Positions 7,964 to 16,388 of a DNA stretch of 64,000 nt are shown here, in pieces. How positions within the stretch are numbered: the first letter of the stretch is position 1; the number at the start of each line of letters is the position of its first letter. The position numbers and the translations under genes were made by a program. The DNA lies in assembly GCF_020529025.1 (NCBI RefSeq), contig NZ_JACNMM010000004.1, positions 351,967-415,966 of the forward strand, in the 5' to 3' direction. Below the pieces are notes generated by a model. It was not told where the DNA came from and did not search any database. It worked only from the letters and a program-made list of their open reading frames with translations. This DNA is from Oceaniglobus trochenteri. GTDB lineage: Bacteria > Pseudomonadota > Alphaproteobacteria > Rhodobacterales > Rhodobacteraceae.

Positions 7964-8941
7964 TTACCTGCGGCGGCGTCGGCCACCGCGCCCCGCGCCC
8001 GAATCCGACGATGCCTTGCTGGCTTCGGCAAAGGATGCGCCTTCGTTCACCGCATCCATGATCCGGGTGAAGGCGATCCACTGGGCGCCGTTGGGGTCGT
8101 GGTTCATCAGGAAGTTGGCAGCGCGGATCGCCTCCATCTCCTGCGGGCGCATGGGGTTCATGATGGCGCTGGTCATGCCCGCGGTGATCGCCATGGGCAG
8201 GAAGGCGCCGTTGATCCCGTGACGGTGGGGCAGGCCGAAGGAAATGTTCGACGCACCGCAGGTGGTGTTCACGCCCAATTCATTGCGCAACCGGCGCACC
8301 AGTTCCCAGACCTGCTGACCGGCCGAGGCCATGGCCCCGATGGGCATCACCAGCGGATCGACCACGATGTCATGGGCCGGAATGCCGAAATCGGCGGCGC
8401 GTTCGACGATCTTCTTTGCCACGGCAAAGCGCACGTCGGGGTCTTCGGAAATGCCGGTGTCGTCGTTGGAAATCGCCACCACGGGCACGTTGTATTTCTT
8501 GACCAGCGGCAGCACCAGTTCCAGGCGTTCCTCTTCGCCGGTGACCGAGTTCAGAAGCGGGCGGCCCTCGGCCACCTCAAGCCCGTTCTGAAGTGCGCCG
8601 GGCACCGAGGAATCAATGCACAGCGGCACATCGGTCAGGGCCTGGATCCGCGTGATCAGCTCGCGCATCAGGGGGGGTTCGACAAAGTTGTTGTCGGCAT
8701 AGCGCGGATCTTCGGCCATCTTGTTGGTGAAGACGGCGCCCGAGTTCACGTCAAGCACCATGGCGCCGCAGGCCACCTGCTCCAGCGCGTCCTTTTCGAC
8801 GGTGGTGAAATCCCCCGCCTCAAGTTCTGCGGCCAGCTTCTTGCGGCCCGTGGGGTTGATGCGTTCGCCGATCACGCAGAACGGTTCGTCAAAGCCGATG
8901 ACCACGGTTTTCGTTTTGGATTCGATGACGGTTCTGGTCAT
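7964..8941 (-). CDS. Methyltetrahydrofolate:corrinoid methyltransferase (pterin-binding domain)
   Basis: A 325-residue dihydropteroate-synthase-like TIM barrel of the MeTr type, equivalent to the folate-binding module of MetH. Seen motifs: FCVIGERINPTGRKKL near residue 20, MVLDVNSGA near 60, PLCIDSSVPGALQNGL near 105, LLNSVTGE near 128, and ASNISFGLPHR near 232. It would transfer the methyl group of 5-methyl-tetrahydrofolate to a corrinoid protein. No corrinoid-binding or homocysteine domain is fused, and neither partner is encoded nearby, so it must act with proteins encoded elsewhere. Its stop codon region ends in GRGGRRRRR, a basic tail shared with the RACo protein. The start ATG overlaps the stop of nothing upstream but is itself overlapped by the HAD gene stop (ATGA). 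Confidence 0.88.
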   Translation of the reverse strand: MTRTVIESKTKTVVIGFDEPFCVIGERINPTGRKKLAAELEAGDFTTVEKDALEQVACGAMVLDVNSGAVFTNKMAEDPRYADNNFVEPPLMRELITRIQALTDVPLCIDSSVPGALQNGLEVAEGRPLLNSVTGEEERLELVLPLVKKYNVPVVAISNDDTGISEDPDVRFAVAKKIVERAADFGIPAHDIVVDPLVMPIGAMASAGQQVWELVRRLRNELGVNTTCGASNISFGLPHRHGINGAFLPMAITAGMTSAIMNPMRPQEMEAIRAANFLMNHDPNGAQWIAFTRIMDAVNEGASFAEASKASSDSGAGRGGRRRRR

Positions 8942-9591
8942 GCGGAGGCTCCTGTCAGGCGGTCCAGGTAGGTGTGGAGCGCGGTGTCGTTGTAATCGTC
9001 GATGGTGTCATTCGCCCCGGCGCCAAGCAGCGTGTCGGTCCCCAGGCTGGAACGGACCCCGAAGGTGTAAAGCCCGGCGCCCTTCGCCGCGCTGATGCCG
9101 CTGGGGCTGTCCTCCAGCGCGAAGGCATGGGCGGCCTCGGCGCCAAGATTGGCCAGCCCGGTAAGATAGGGCAGGGGGTCGGGCTTGCCCCGGGCGCATT
9201 CGTCGCCGATGACCACGGTGTCGAAGGCATCGGCCAGGCCCACGGCCTTCAGCACGGCGATGGCGTTCAGCCGCGGCGCGTTCGTCACCACGCCCAGCTT
9301 CACGCCCCGCGCCCGGGCTTTGTCCAGAAAGGCGGGCAGGCCGGGGATGATCTTCACCTCGTCCAGGCGTTCGCGATACATGGCTTCCTTGTGGTCGGCC
9401 ATGGCGTGGGGGTCTTCATCGGGCAGAAGCTGCGCGAAGATATCGACGTTCAGCCGCCCGTGAAGATGCGAAACGTAATAGGACGCGTCGATCGTCTGGC
9501 CGTAATCGGCCATCAGGTCGACGAAGACCGCCGCATGCACGGGGTCGGAATGCACCATGGTGCCGTCAAGGTCGAATAGAATTGCCTGCAT
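8938..9591 (-). CDS. HAD-superfamily phosphatase (beta-phosphoglucomutase/phosphoglycolate type)
   Basis: A 217-residue HAD hydrolase. Motif I is FDLDGTMVHSD (residues 6-16) with the nucleophile Asp; motif II is GVVTNAP, motif III the Lys of CARGKPDP, and motif IV FALEDSPSG. An alpha-helical cap lies between motifs I and II. The gene overlaps the following methyltransferase gene by four bases, so translation is probably coupled. Substrate cannot be assigned; a repair role towards damaged phosphorylated metabolites in the operon is possible but speculative. Confidence 0.8.
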   Translation of the reverse strand: MQAILFDLDGTMVHSDPVHAAVFVDLMADYGQTIDASYYVSHLHGRLNVDIFAQLLPDEDPHAMADHKEAMYRERLDEVKIIPGLPAFLDKARARGVKLGVVTNAPRLNAIAVLKAVGLADAFDTVVIGDECARGKPDPLPYLTGLANLGAEAAHAFALEDSPSGISAAKGAGLYTFGVRSSLGTDTLLGAGANDTIDDYNDTALHTYLDRLTGASA

Positions 9592-9600
9592 GTGTCTGAC

Positions 9601-10521
9601 TCAGCCTGCCATTGCGGCCGGAACGCCCGAGGCGCCGGCATTGTCCATGGCCCAGGTGGCATTGGCCTTGATCCCGCCCAGCGGGAAGAAATGCACCTGT
9701 TCGATATTGAAACCGGGATTGGCGGCCTTGTGGGCTGCCAGATCAGCGACGAAATCTGTCGGCTCATAGGGCAGCAGCAGCTTGGTCACATCCATTGCCC
9801 GCTTTTGCAAGACCCGCAGCGAAGGCCCGACCCCGCAGGCGATGGCGAACTTGATCAGCGTCTGAAGCTTCGCGGGCCCGGCCACCCCGATATGGATCGG
9901 CAGCGTGACACCCGCCGCGCGCATGGCATCGGCCCAGGCGATCACCGGCGCGGCTTCGAAGCAGAACTGCGTGGTCAGCGCCATCTGCGCGTCGGTGGTT
10001 TCGCTGAACCGCTGTTTCCAGCGCAGGGCGTCTTCGACGTTCTTCATGCCGCCGTCGGGGTCGATGTCGCGGTTGCCCTCGGGGTGGCCGGCCACATGCA
10101 GGCGCTTGAACCCGTCGAAGGCGCCCGATTCCAGCAATTGCATGGAGCAGTGATAATCCCCCACCGGCGCGGCCACGCCACCCGCCAGCAGCAGCGCCTG
10201 ATCCACCCCCGCTTCGCCGCGATAACGCGCGACCCAGTCGGCAAGGGTGGCGCGGTCGCGGATGATGCGCGCGGGGAAATGCGGCATCACCGCGTATCCG
10301 TCATCGGCCAGGCGGCGCGCCGTGGCCACCATGTCGTCGATCGGGGTTCCGTCGATATGGGCGATATAGACGCGGGTGCCCCGGGGCAGAAGGGCGCGGA
10401 AATCCTCGACCGACCTGGCGGTGCGCGGCATCACCTCGATGGAGTAACCTTTCAGGAACGGCTCCAGGTCCCCGGACCGGGGGGCGGTGGCAGTCTTGCG
10501 GCGAAAGTTCAAAAGCGCCAT
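9601..10521 (-). CDS. Methylenetetrahydrofolate reductase family protein
   Basis: A 306-residue TIM-barrel protein related to MetF. The ATG at 10521 is favoured because GGGAGG lies just upstream; an ATG at 10548 overlaps the previous gene and adds nine residues. Features include YSIEVMPRTARSVEDF near residue 25 (the family has a conserved S.E.FPP-like opening), VMPHFPARII, LLLAGGVAAPVG (the folate reductase has D/G in this loop), FCFEAAPVI near 185, and LPIHIGVAGPA. It would supply 5-methyl-tetrahydrofolate for the methyltransferase encoded downstream. Sequence is divergent from canonical MetF, so it may belong to the paralogue group tied to corrinoid systems. Confidence 0.78.
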   Translation of the reverse strand: MALLNFRRKTATAPRSGDLEPFLKGYSIEVMPRTARSVEDFRALLPRGTRVYIAHIDGTPIDDMVATARRLADDGYAVMPHFPARIIRDRATLADWVARYRGEAGVDQALLLAGGVAAPVGDYHCSMQLLESGAFDGFKRLHVAGHPEGNRDIDPDGGMKNVEDALRWKQRFSETTDAQMALTTQFCFEAAPVIAWADAMRAAGVTLPIHIGVAGPAKLQTLIKFAIACGVGPSLRVLQKRAMDVTKLLLPYEPTDFVADLAAHKAANPGFNIEQVHFFPLGGIKANATWAMDNAGASGVPAAMAG

Positions 10522-10547
10522 CGTGGCCTCCCATATCCGGCGGGGCA

Positions 10548-10844
10548 TCAGGCCCGGCCGTGGTTTTCGATCAGTTGCAGGATCCTGTCCTTGTCGTATT
10601 CGGCTTCGATGCGGGCCGCCTCGTTCTTTGCGACCTCTGCATCGTCACCTTCGACACTGTAGGGTTCGGCCTTGCGCCATTCGGCAAGATAGGCGTCGGT
10701 TTCGGCGGCGCCCGATTTCATCGCGGCGCGGTCGATGGCCTGTTCGAACCGTTCGGCCAGCGGCCGCTTGGTGGCCCGCCGGCCCTTGCCGACGATGACC
10801 TGCGCCGGAATATCGCGCCAATATACGATCGTGACGTCCGCCAT
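10548..10844 (-). CDS. Small PF13769-like (virulence factor family) protein
   Basis: A 98-residue protein starting MADVTIVYWRDIPAQVIVGK, the first gene of the leftward corrinoid/folate operon. It resembles the small family that databases call virulence factor, a name without functional meaning here. The first half is basic (GKGRRATKRPLAERFE) and the second acidic and helical (EGDDAEVAKNEAARIEAEYD). It has no signal peptide, membrane span or recognisable catalytic motif. Its position ahead of the reductase suggests an accessory or scaffold role. A longer frame continues upstream but is an antisense shadow of ppx. Confidence 0.65.
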   Translation of the reverse strand: MADVTIVYWRDIPAQVIVGKGRRATKRPLAERFEQAIDRAAMKSGAAETDAYLAEWRKAEPYSVEGDDAEVAKNEAARIEAEYDKDRILQLIENHGRA

Positions 10845-11078
10845 GGATAATGCTCCCTCACCCTTGCCCCTCATACGCGTCGCGGCCTGCCTGTCAGGGG
10901 CGGTTTTCGACCTCTGGTGCCTGTTCCGCGACGCCTTTCTTCTACGCCCGGCGGCGGCGGGGGGCCACCGGGCGCAGGGCGCAAAATTCTCACGATGATT
11001 ATGAGCCGGGCGCGCAGCCGCCTTGCGCCGGGGCGCGCCCCGTTCTAGGCTGCGGGCAACCAAATGGAGGGCGACGCA

Positions 11079-12194
11079 ATGGCGCCCGAGCGTCCCAAAG
11101 GTGCGGGCGCGTTCCCGATCCCGGTCGAGCCACCCGGCACCTTGAAATCCGATCCCGCCGCGCTCTACGCGGCGCTGGATCTCGGCACGAACAGTTGCCG
11201 CATGCTGATTGCCCAACCCAAGGGCACCCAGTTTCATGTCGTGGACAGCTTTTCGAAGTCGGTGCAGCTTGGCCTCGGGCTCGAGGCATCGGGGCGGCTG
11301 TCGCGCAGCTCGATGGCGCGCACGGTACAGGCGCTGCGAATCTGCGCCAAGAAGCTGAAGAAGCACCGCGTGGAACGGATGCGCCTTGTCGCGACCGAGG
11401 CCTGCCGGCGCGCCACCAACGGCGCGCAGTTCATGGCCATGGTCAAACGCGAAACCGGCCTGGCGCTTGAAATCATCGAACCCGAGGAAGAGGCGCGCCT
11501 GGCCGTCATCTCCTGCGCGCCCCTGGTCAGCACCAAGACCGAACAGTTGATGGTGGTGGATATCGGCGGCGGCAGCACCGAACTGGTCTGGATCGACCTC
11601 ACCCGCGTGCCGCGCATCGAACGGCCCAAGGCGATCATGCGCCTGCACTCGGGGTTCCTGCCCGACCAGGCCTCGCCTTTCGCGGCGGCCCGGGTCGTCG
11701 ACTGGATCAGCGTGCCGCTGGGGGTCGCCACCCTGCGTGACCAGTTCGACGACGTGAAGAACGACGCCGCCCGCTTCGCATTGATGAGCTGGTTCTTCGA
11801 AGAGAACCTGGCCGATTTCGCGCCCTACGCCAAGGAACAGGCGGTCGATAAATTCCAGATCATCGGCACCTCGGGCACCGTCACCACCGTGGCGGCCAGC
11901 CACCTGGGGTTGCGCCGCTATGATCGCAACCGCGTGGACGGGCTGCGCATGACGTCCGAGCAGATCGACAAGGTGATCCGCGAATACCTGGCCCTCGGGC
12001 CCGAGGGGCGGCGCACCGATCCGCGCATCGGGCGCGATCGCCACACGCTCATCATGTCGGGCGCGGCGATTCTCCAGGCGCTGCTGCGGGTCTGGCCCAC
12101 CAACCGGCTTTCCGTGGCCGACAGGGGCCTGCGCGAGGGGCTGCTTTATTCGCAGATGTCGGCAGATGGCGTGCTTGAGGACGGGCCATACTGA
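11079..12194 (+). CDS. ppx: Exopolyphosphatase / pppGpp phosphohydrolase (Ppx/GppA family)
   Basis: A 371-residue ASKHA phosphatase. The start at 11079 is chosen because GGAGG lies eight bases upstream and overlaps the alternative ATG at 11064. Phosphate-binding motifs are YAALDLGTNSCRMLIAQ near residue 31, EEEARLAVIS, VVDIGGGSTELVWID near 162, and IGTSGTVTT near 263. It hydrolyses terminal phosphate of polyphosphate or pppGpp. At about 370 residues it is the short form without the C-terminal HD domain seen in E. coli Ppx. In many related genomes rlmE sits next to this gene; here rlmE is 22 kb away. Confidence 0.9.
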   Translation: MAPERPKGAGAFPIPVEPPGTLKSDPAALYAALDLGTNSCRMLIAQPKGTQFHVVDSFSKSVQLGLGLEASGRLSRSSMARTVQALRICAKKLKKHRVERMRLVATEACRRATNGAQFMAMVKRETGLALEIIEPEEEARLAVISCAPLVSTKTEQLMVVDIGGGSTELVWIDLTRVPRIERPKAIMRLHSGFLPDQASPFAAARVVDWISVPLGVATLRDQFDDVKNDAARFALMSWFFEENLADFAPYAKEQAVDKFQIIGTSGTVTTVAASHLGLRRYDRNRVDGLRMTSEQIDKVIREYLALGPEGRRTDPRIGRDRHTLIMSGAAILQALLRVWPTNRLSVADRGLREGLLYSQMSADGVLEDGPY

Positions 12195-12222
12195 CCCTCG
12201 CGACCCTTGGGCGCCCTGTCTT

Positions 12223-12244
12223 CTCTTTCTTGCCCGAAATACTC
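12223..12244 (-). repeat. Dispersed intergenic repeat, class A copy 3
   Basis: Minus orientation: GAGTATTTCGG then GCAAGAAAGAG, 29 bases after ppx. It is preceded in its own orientation by GACGCCTCCGGCGG, which can form a short CGCC/GGCG stem. Confidence 0.6.
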
Positions 12245-12452
12245 CCGCCGGAGGCGTCCCGCAGGTGCGGCCCGCGCCCCGGCCCTTGGCGGAATGACGC
12301 CGGGGCATTCTGCGGATTTCCGCTAACGGCATGAAACAGCCGATTAATTTTTCGTGAACGGGCAGGGGGGAACATTCGGCGCTCCCATGTCCTATGTACA
12401 CAGCGGCGGCGCAGAAGACGTTGCCCGATATTCACGAACCTGGAGCAGAGAC

Positions 12453-13046
12453 ATGAAATTCCTTACCACAACGGCCATCGCCGCACTCGTCAGCGCCCCC
12501 GCCCTGGCCGGCGGCATGAACGCCCCCGAACCCGAAGCCGTCATCCCCGCGCCCGCACCCGTGATCGCCCCCGCGTTTTCGGGCGGTGACTGGACCGGCG
12601 GCTATGTCGGTGCCAACCTCGCCTATGGCGGCGCCAACCAGGATGTCGACGGCAACGGCGCCGTGGGCGGTGTGCAGGCCGGTTACCTCTACGACTTCGG
12701 TCAGTTCGTCCTGGGTGGCGAGCTGGGCCTGAATGCCGCGGACGTCGAATTTGACGGTGGCGCAGGCAATGCCGACACGCTGCACACGCTGAAGCTGAAG
12801 GGCGGCTATGACGTTGGCCGCACCCTGATCTACGGCACCGTGGGCGCGGCGCAGTCCAGCGGCACCTACCTTGGCACCGATTACGACGAAACCGGTTACC
12901 TGCTGGGTGCGGGCGTCGATTACATGCTCACCGACAGCGTCAGCCTTGGCGGTGAAGTGAACCACAGCCGTTTCGAAGACATCAACGGTACCGGTGACGA
13001 CATCGGTATCACCACTGTCGGCGCCAACGTCAACTACCGCTTCTGA
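12453..13046 (+). CDS. Outer-membrane beta-barrel protein
   Basis: A 197-residue exported protein. The start follows CTGGAGCAGAGAC, and MKFLTTTAIAALVSAPALAG is a signal peptide. A short Pro-Glu-Ala-rich linker (residues 21-45) precedes a barrel that opens with GGDWTGGYVGANLAYG and shows alternating hydrophobic strands with Gly/Asp/Asn turns. It ends VGANVNYRF with the terminal aromatic residue recognised by the Bam machinery. It resembles the Omp25/porin-like small 8-strand barrels common in alphaproteobacteria. Role is likely structural. The open frame extends back to 12354 without a ribosome site. Confidence 0.88.
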   Translation: MKFLTTTAIAALVSAPALAGGMNAPEPEAVIPAPAPVIAPAFSGGDWTGGYVGANLAYGGANQDVDGNGAVGGVQAGYLYDFGQFVLGGELGLNAADVEFDGGAGNADTLHTLKLKGGYDVGRTLIYGTVGAAQSSGTYLGTDYDETGYLLGAGVDYMLTDSVSLGGEVNHSRFEDINGTGDDIGITTVGANVNYRF

Positions 13047-13069
13047 TCGGGCAGGGCCCGGGGCGCGGA

Positions 13070-13906
13070 TTACCAGCGCCCCGAGGCACCGCCACCCGAT
13101 GAACTGCCACCGCCGAACGATCCCGAATCCGGTGAATCCTTGATTGCCGCGATGACATAGGTCGAACGGTCGTGATGGCCACAGGCCGGGCAGCGCAGAT
13201 CGCGCTGCCCGGTTCCGTTTGTGTGATCGCCCGGTTCCACCAGAATGTCGCGGCTGGCGCGCAAGCCGCGCCGCCCGCAGTTGGGGCAGCGGCGAAAGCG
13301 GGTCAGCACATCGCGGATCTGGCGGCGCATCCCGATGCCCAGGATCAGCGCGAAAAGTCCCCCGAACAGGATCAGCGGGTTGTAACCGCCCTGGCCCACC
13401 GGTTCCTGCCCCGCCGCATGGGGGAGCACGACCTGCTCGATTGTCTGGGTGGTGCCGGTCAGGATGCCGCGCAGATAGTTGTCGGCCTGAAACGACGGCA
13501 GGAAATAGTCGTCGATTACCAGCCGCGCCTGCCAATCCCAGTCCGACGAATAGCCCGAGCCGAGCGCGATCCGCATTTCGCGGTCCTCGCGGGCGACCAG
13601 CACCAGCACACCGTCGTTGCGGCGCGAATCTCCGACCCCCCAGGCATTGAACAGCCCGGTGGCAAATTCTTCGATGGTGTCGCTCTGGCCGTAATCGGCA
13701 CGGCGCAGGATGGTGACGACGGTCATCTCGATATCGTGTTCGTCGCGCAGGCCCTCAAGCTGGCGGGCCAGGGCGGCTTCGTCTTCCTCGGGCAGAAGAT
13801 CCGCGAAGTCGTTGACATAGGGGCTTGCCGGTTCGGGGTAGACCTGGGCGTGAAGCGGCGCGACAAGCAGCGTCAGCGCAAGAAGCGCGGCGGGCAGGCG
13901 GGACAT
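13070..13906 (-). CDS. TPM-domain exported protein with zinc ribbon and Gly/Ser tail
   Basis: A 278-residue protein with a signal peptide (MSRLPAALLALTLLVAPLHA). A TPM domain covers about 30-165 (VNDFADLLPEEDEAALARQL, RRNDGVLVLVAREDREMRI, GSGYSS). A membrane span follows near 190-210 (LILFGGLFALILGIGM), then a zinc-ribbon-like Cys set (CPNCG and CPACGHHD) and a low-complexity C-terminus SFGGGSSSGGGASGRW. This layout matches YgcG-like proteins. TPM domains are associated with photosystem repair in plants and with poorly known envelope functions in bacteria. The ATG at 13906 is taken because it begins a clean signal peptide. Confidence 0.8.
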   Translation of the reverse strand: MSRLPAALLALTLLVAPLHAQVYPEPASPYVNDFADLLPEEDEAALARQLEGLRDEHDIEMTVVTILRRADYGQSDTIEEFATGLFNAWGVGDSRRNDGVLVLVAREDREMRIALGSGYSSDWDWQARLVIDDYFLPSFQADNYLRGILTGTTQTIEQVVLPHAAGQEPVGQGGYNPLILFGGLFALILGIGMRRQIRDVLTRFRRCPNCGRRGLRASRDILVEPGDHTNGTGQRDLRCPACGHHDRSTYVIAAIKDSPDSGSFGGGSSSGGGASGRW

Positions 13907-13946
13907 GGCATGGCTCCTTGAAATCAGCGCGGTCATGCCACGGTTT

Positions 13947-14762
13947 TCAGGCGCCGCGCAACAGATCGTCGACGGCGCCGCCGGGCATTCCCTTGCCGAG
14001 GGGCGAAAAATCCCCGTCCTCGAACATGGCGCGGGCGCTGTCGTGAATCGCGCGGTGCGTCACCCGCGCAAGCGCCGACCCGAGCGAGACGCGCGCCACC
14101 CCCATCGCGGCGAATTCCGCCAGCGACAGGGCGGCAAAGGGCCCGGCGGCCAGCGCATTCACCGGCAGGCTGGTGGCGGCGACCACGGCGCGCAGATCCG
14201 CGGGGGTGCCGGGCATGGGCACATAGATGCCATCGGCGCCCGCTTCTTCGAAACCGCGCACCCGCTTTAGCGCCTCGGGCAGGGCGTAGTGGCCTGTCAT
14301 CACACCGTCGGCCCGCGCCATCAGCACGAAATCGCGCCCCAGCGCCCGCGCTGCGGCGGCACCGGCGCGGATGCGTTCCACGGCAAGGTCGCGATCATAG
14401 GCCGATGAACCGCCCAGCGACACATCCTCGATGCAGATGCCGGCAAGGCCGATCTTTCCCGCCATGCGGACGGTTTCGGCCACGGTGTCGGGGTCATCGC
14501 CCCAGCCGTTCTCGAAATCGCCCGAAACGGGGACCGTCACGGCAGCCATCATATCCTGCGCGTGGGCCATGGCCTCGTCGCGGGTGACCTGGCCATCGGG
14601 ACGGCCCAGAGTAAAGGCATGGGCCGCCGACGAGGTGGCGATGGCCCGCGCCCCGAGGGCCACCAGCATCCGCGCACTGCCCGCATCCCAGGCATTGGCC
14701 AGGATGAAGGGCGCGCCGGGGCGGTGCAGGGCATGGAAGGTGGCGGTGGGGGCATCGCTCAT
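13947..14762 (-). CDS. Isocitrate lyase/PEP mutase family enzyme
   Basis: A 271-residue TIM-barrel enzyme: ILANAWDAGSARMLVALGA near residue 20, SSAAHAFTLGRPDG, VSGDFENGWGDDPDTV with metal-binding Asp/Glu near 80, and GICIEDVSLGGS near 108. The cysteine loop KKCGH of true isocitrate or methylisocitrate lyases is absent, so it is closer to PEP mutase, oxaloacetate decarboxylase or carboxyvinyl-carboxyphosphonate types. Its start overlaps the end of the aminotransferase gene by four bases (ATGA), implying co-expression. The substrate is unassigned. Confidence 0.8.
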   Translation of the reverse strand: MSDAPTATFHALHRPGAPFILANAWDAGSARMLVALGARAIATSSAAHAFTLGRPDGQVTRDEAMAHAQDMMAAVTVPVSGDFENGWGDDPDTVAETVRMAGKIGLAGICIEDVSLGGSSAYDRDLAVERIRAGAAAARALGRDFVLMARADGVMTGHYALPEALKRVRGFEEAGADGIYVPMPGTPADLRAVVAATSLPVNALAAGPFAALSLAEFAAMGVARVSLGSALARVTHRAIHDSARAMFEDGDFSPLGKGMPGGAVDDLLRGA

Positions 14763-15928
14763 GTCAGGCCTTTCGCGAAATCCGCAAGGGTTGTCAGGGC
14801 ATCGGCAAAGGCATCGTCATCAACGGTCATCGCCACGCGCAGATGGCCTGCCGCGCAACTGCCGAAGCTTTCGCCGGGCATCACGGCGACACTGTGCCGT
14901 TCCAGCAGGCGCAGGGCGAAATCCACACCGCTCAGCCCCGTCGCGCGAATGTCGAGCATCAGGTACATGGCGCCCTGCGAGGGCAGGGCGCGCACCACGT
15001 CCTGCCCGGCCAGAACCTGCGCGGCGATGGCGCGGCGGCGGGCGAAGGGGGCGGCGATGCGGTCTTCCAGGTCGCGGCCCTGTTCCAGCGCAAAGCAGGC
15101 GGCATCCTGGATGAATCCGGGCACGCCATAGGTGGTGTTGACGGCCAGGTCAGCGATCCGCGCGATGGCGCCGGGCGGCCCGACGATCCAGCCGATGCGG
15201 CTGCCGGTCATGGCGTGGCTCTTGCTCATCGAGCCGACGACCAGGGTTCGATCGGCCATGCCGGGCAGGGCGCGGGGCGACAGGTGTTCGCCCTCCCAGA
15301 CCTGGGTGTCGTAAACCTCGTCACTGATCAGCCAGAGGTCACGCGCCTGCACGACATCGCAGATGCCCTGAAGCGTGGCGTGGTCGTATATCGTGCCGGT
15401 GGGGTTGTTGGGCGTATTGATCAGAAGCGACCGGGCGCCATCGGCCTGACCGTCGATCTGCGTCGCCGTGGGGCGGAAGGCGCGGGCCGAGTCGGTTTCC
15501 ACCGCCACCGGGTCAAGCCCCAGCGCGCGCAGGGTGCCGGGATAGGTGGTGTAATAGGGGTTGATGAACAGCGCCCGATCCCCCGGATCGCAGGCCGCCA
15601 GGTGCGCGGCAAACAGCGCCGATTGCCCGCCCGGTGTGATCAGCACGTTCTGCGGGCCGGTCGCCACGCCGGTGCGCGCCTGCACCCGGGCGGCCACGGC
15701 GGCGCGCAGGGCTTCGGTGCCGGGCACGGCGGCATAACCGGTATGCCCGCCCCGCGCCGAAGCCTCCATCGCCGCCAGAATCGTCGGGTCGGTGCGGATG
15801 TCGTGTTCGCCGATGGTCAGTTCGGTCACCGGCCGGCCCGCGGCGATCATCGCGCGGGCGCGGTAGAACACGCTCCAGCCGTCGTCGCCGTCGGTCAGGA
15901 TACCGGTGATACGTCGTGACAGCTGCAT
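14759..15928 (-). CDS. PLP-dependent class I aminotransferase
   Basis: A 389-residue fold-type I aminotransferase. Typical elements are SARGGHTGYAAVPGTEALR near residue 53, LLINTPNNPTG near 168, LISDEVYD near 200 and the PLP-lysine motif GSMSKSHAMTGSRIGW near 232-247, and a C-terminal HLRVAM with the carboxylate-binding Arg. It would move an amino group between an amino acid and a 2-oxo acid. Translational coupling to the lyase-like enzyme suggests a two-step pathway in which the aminotransferase makes a 2-oxo acid or uses one, but the substrate cannot be read from sequence. Confidence 0.85.
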   Translation of the reverse strand: MQLSRRITGILTDGDDGWSVFYRARAMIAAGRPVTELTIGEHDIRTDPTILAAMEASARGGHTGYAAVPGTEALRAAVAARVQARTGVATGPQNVLITPGGQSALFAAHLAACDPGDRALFINPYYTTYPGTLRALGLDPVAVETDSARAFRPTATQIDGQADGARSLLINTPNNPTGTIYDHATLQGICDVVQARDLWLISDEVYDTQVWEGEHLSPRALPGMADRTLVVGSMSKSHAMTGSRIGWIVGPPGAIARIADLAVNTTYGVPGFIQDAACFALEQGRDLEDRIAAPFARRRAIAAQVLAGQDVVRALPSQGAMYLMLDIRATGLSGVDFALRLLERHSVAVMPGESFGSCAAGHLRVAMTVDDDAFADALTTLADFAKGLT

Positions 15929-16028
15929 GAATCCTCCGGCGTTGCTGCGCCGGAGTGGGACATTGCCGCGCGCGGTTTGTCAAACCTCGGGCGCCGGGCA
16001 GGGGGCGGAAATTTCGTGATGCGTCATG

Positions 16029-16388
16029 TCACGAAGGGTGATGGGGCGCCTTGTCCAGCGCGGCCTGCACCTTCTTGGGCAGCCCCGCGCGGATCAGATC
16101 GTAGGAGGTTTCGACCCGGTGGCGCAATTCGTCCTCGGCCAGGCCCTCCCATGTCAGCAGGACCCAGGAGCGGTGGATATAGGGCGCCTTCACGGCTAGC
16201 CCCACCTCGATCAGCATCTGCGCGGTTTCCGTGTCGGCGCATTTCACCGACACGCCTAGATCCTGTGCGCCCACCAGCGCGAACATCTTGTCGCCGACCT
16301 TCCAGGCGTCGTGGCCCCCGCCCCAGGGGTCGGAGCATGTGGCGCCGGGCAGCGCCTTGCAGATGCGGGTGAGGTTGGAGCGGTCCAT
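16029..16388 (-). CDS. MmcQ/YjbR family DNA-binding-like protein
   Basis: A 119-residue protein from the ATG at 16388 (MDRSNLTRICKALPGATCSD). The family signature is GHDAWKVGDKMFALV, followed by VSVKCAD and the ending HRSWVLLTWEGLAEDELRHR with a Y-D-L helix. YjbR-type proteins have a CyaY-like fold and are often called DNA-binding, but a function is not established. The open frame extends to 16550, but the extra residues are not family-like, so the short form is chosen. Confidence 0.8.
   Translation of the reverse strand: MDRSNLTRICKALPGATCSDPWGGGHDAWKVGDKMFALVGAQDLGVSVKCADTETAQMLIEVGLAVKAPYIHRSWVLLTWEGLAEDELRHRVETSYDLIRAGLPKKVQAALDKAPHHPS

Noticed and set aside
10845..11078. Possible SAM, SAH or cobalamin riboswitch ahead of the one-carbon operon
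   Set aside because: I saw no B12 box and no recognisable SAM-II or SAH motif in this gap on the minus strand. A covariance search would be needed to exclude a divergent one.
12351..12438. Inverted pair TTCGTGAA / TTCACGAA ahead of the OMP gene
   Set aside because: The arms are only eight bases and 72 bases apart; this can easily arise by chance and no regulator is suggested.
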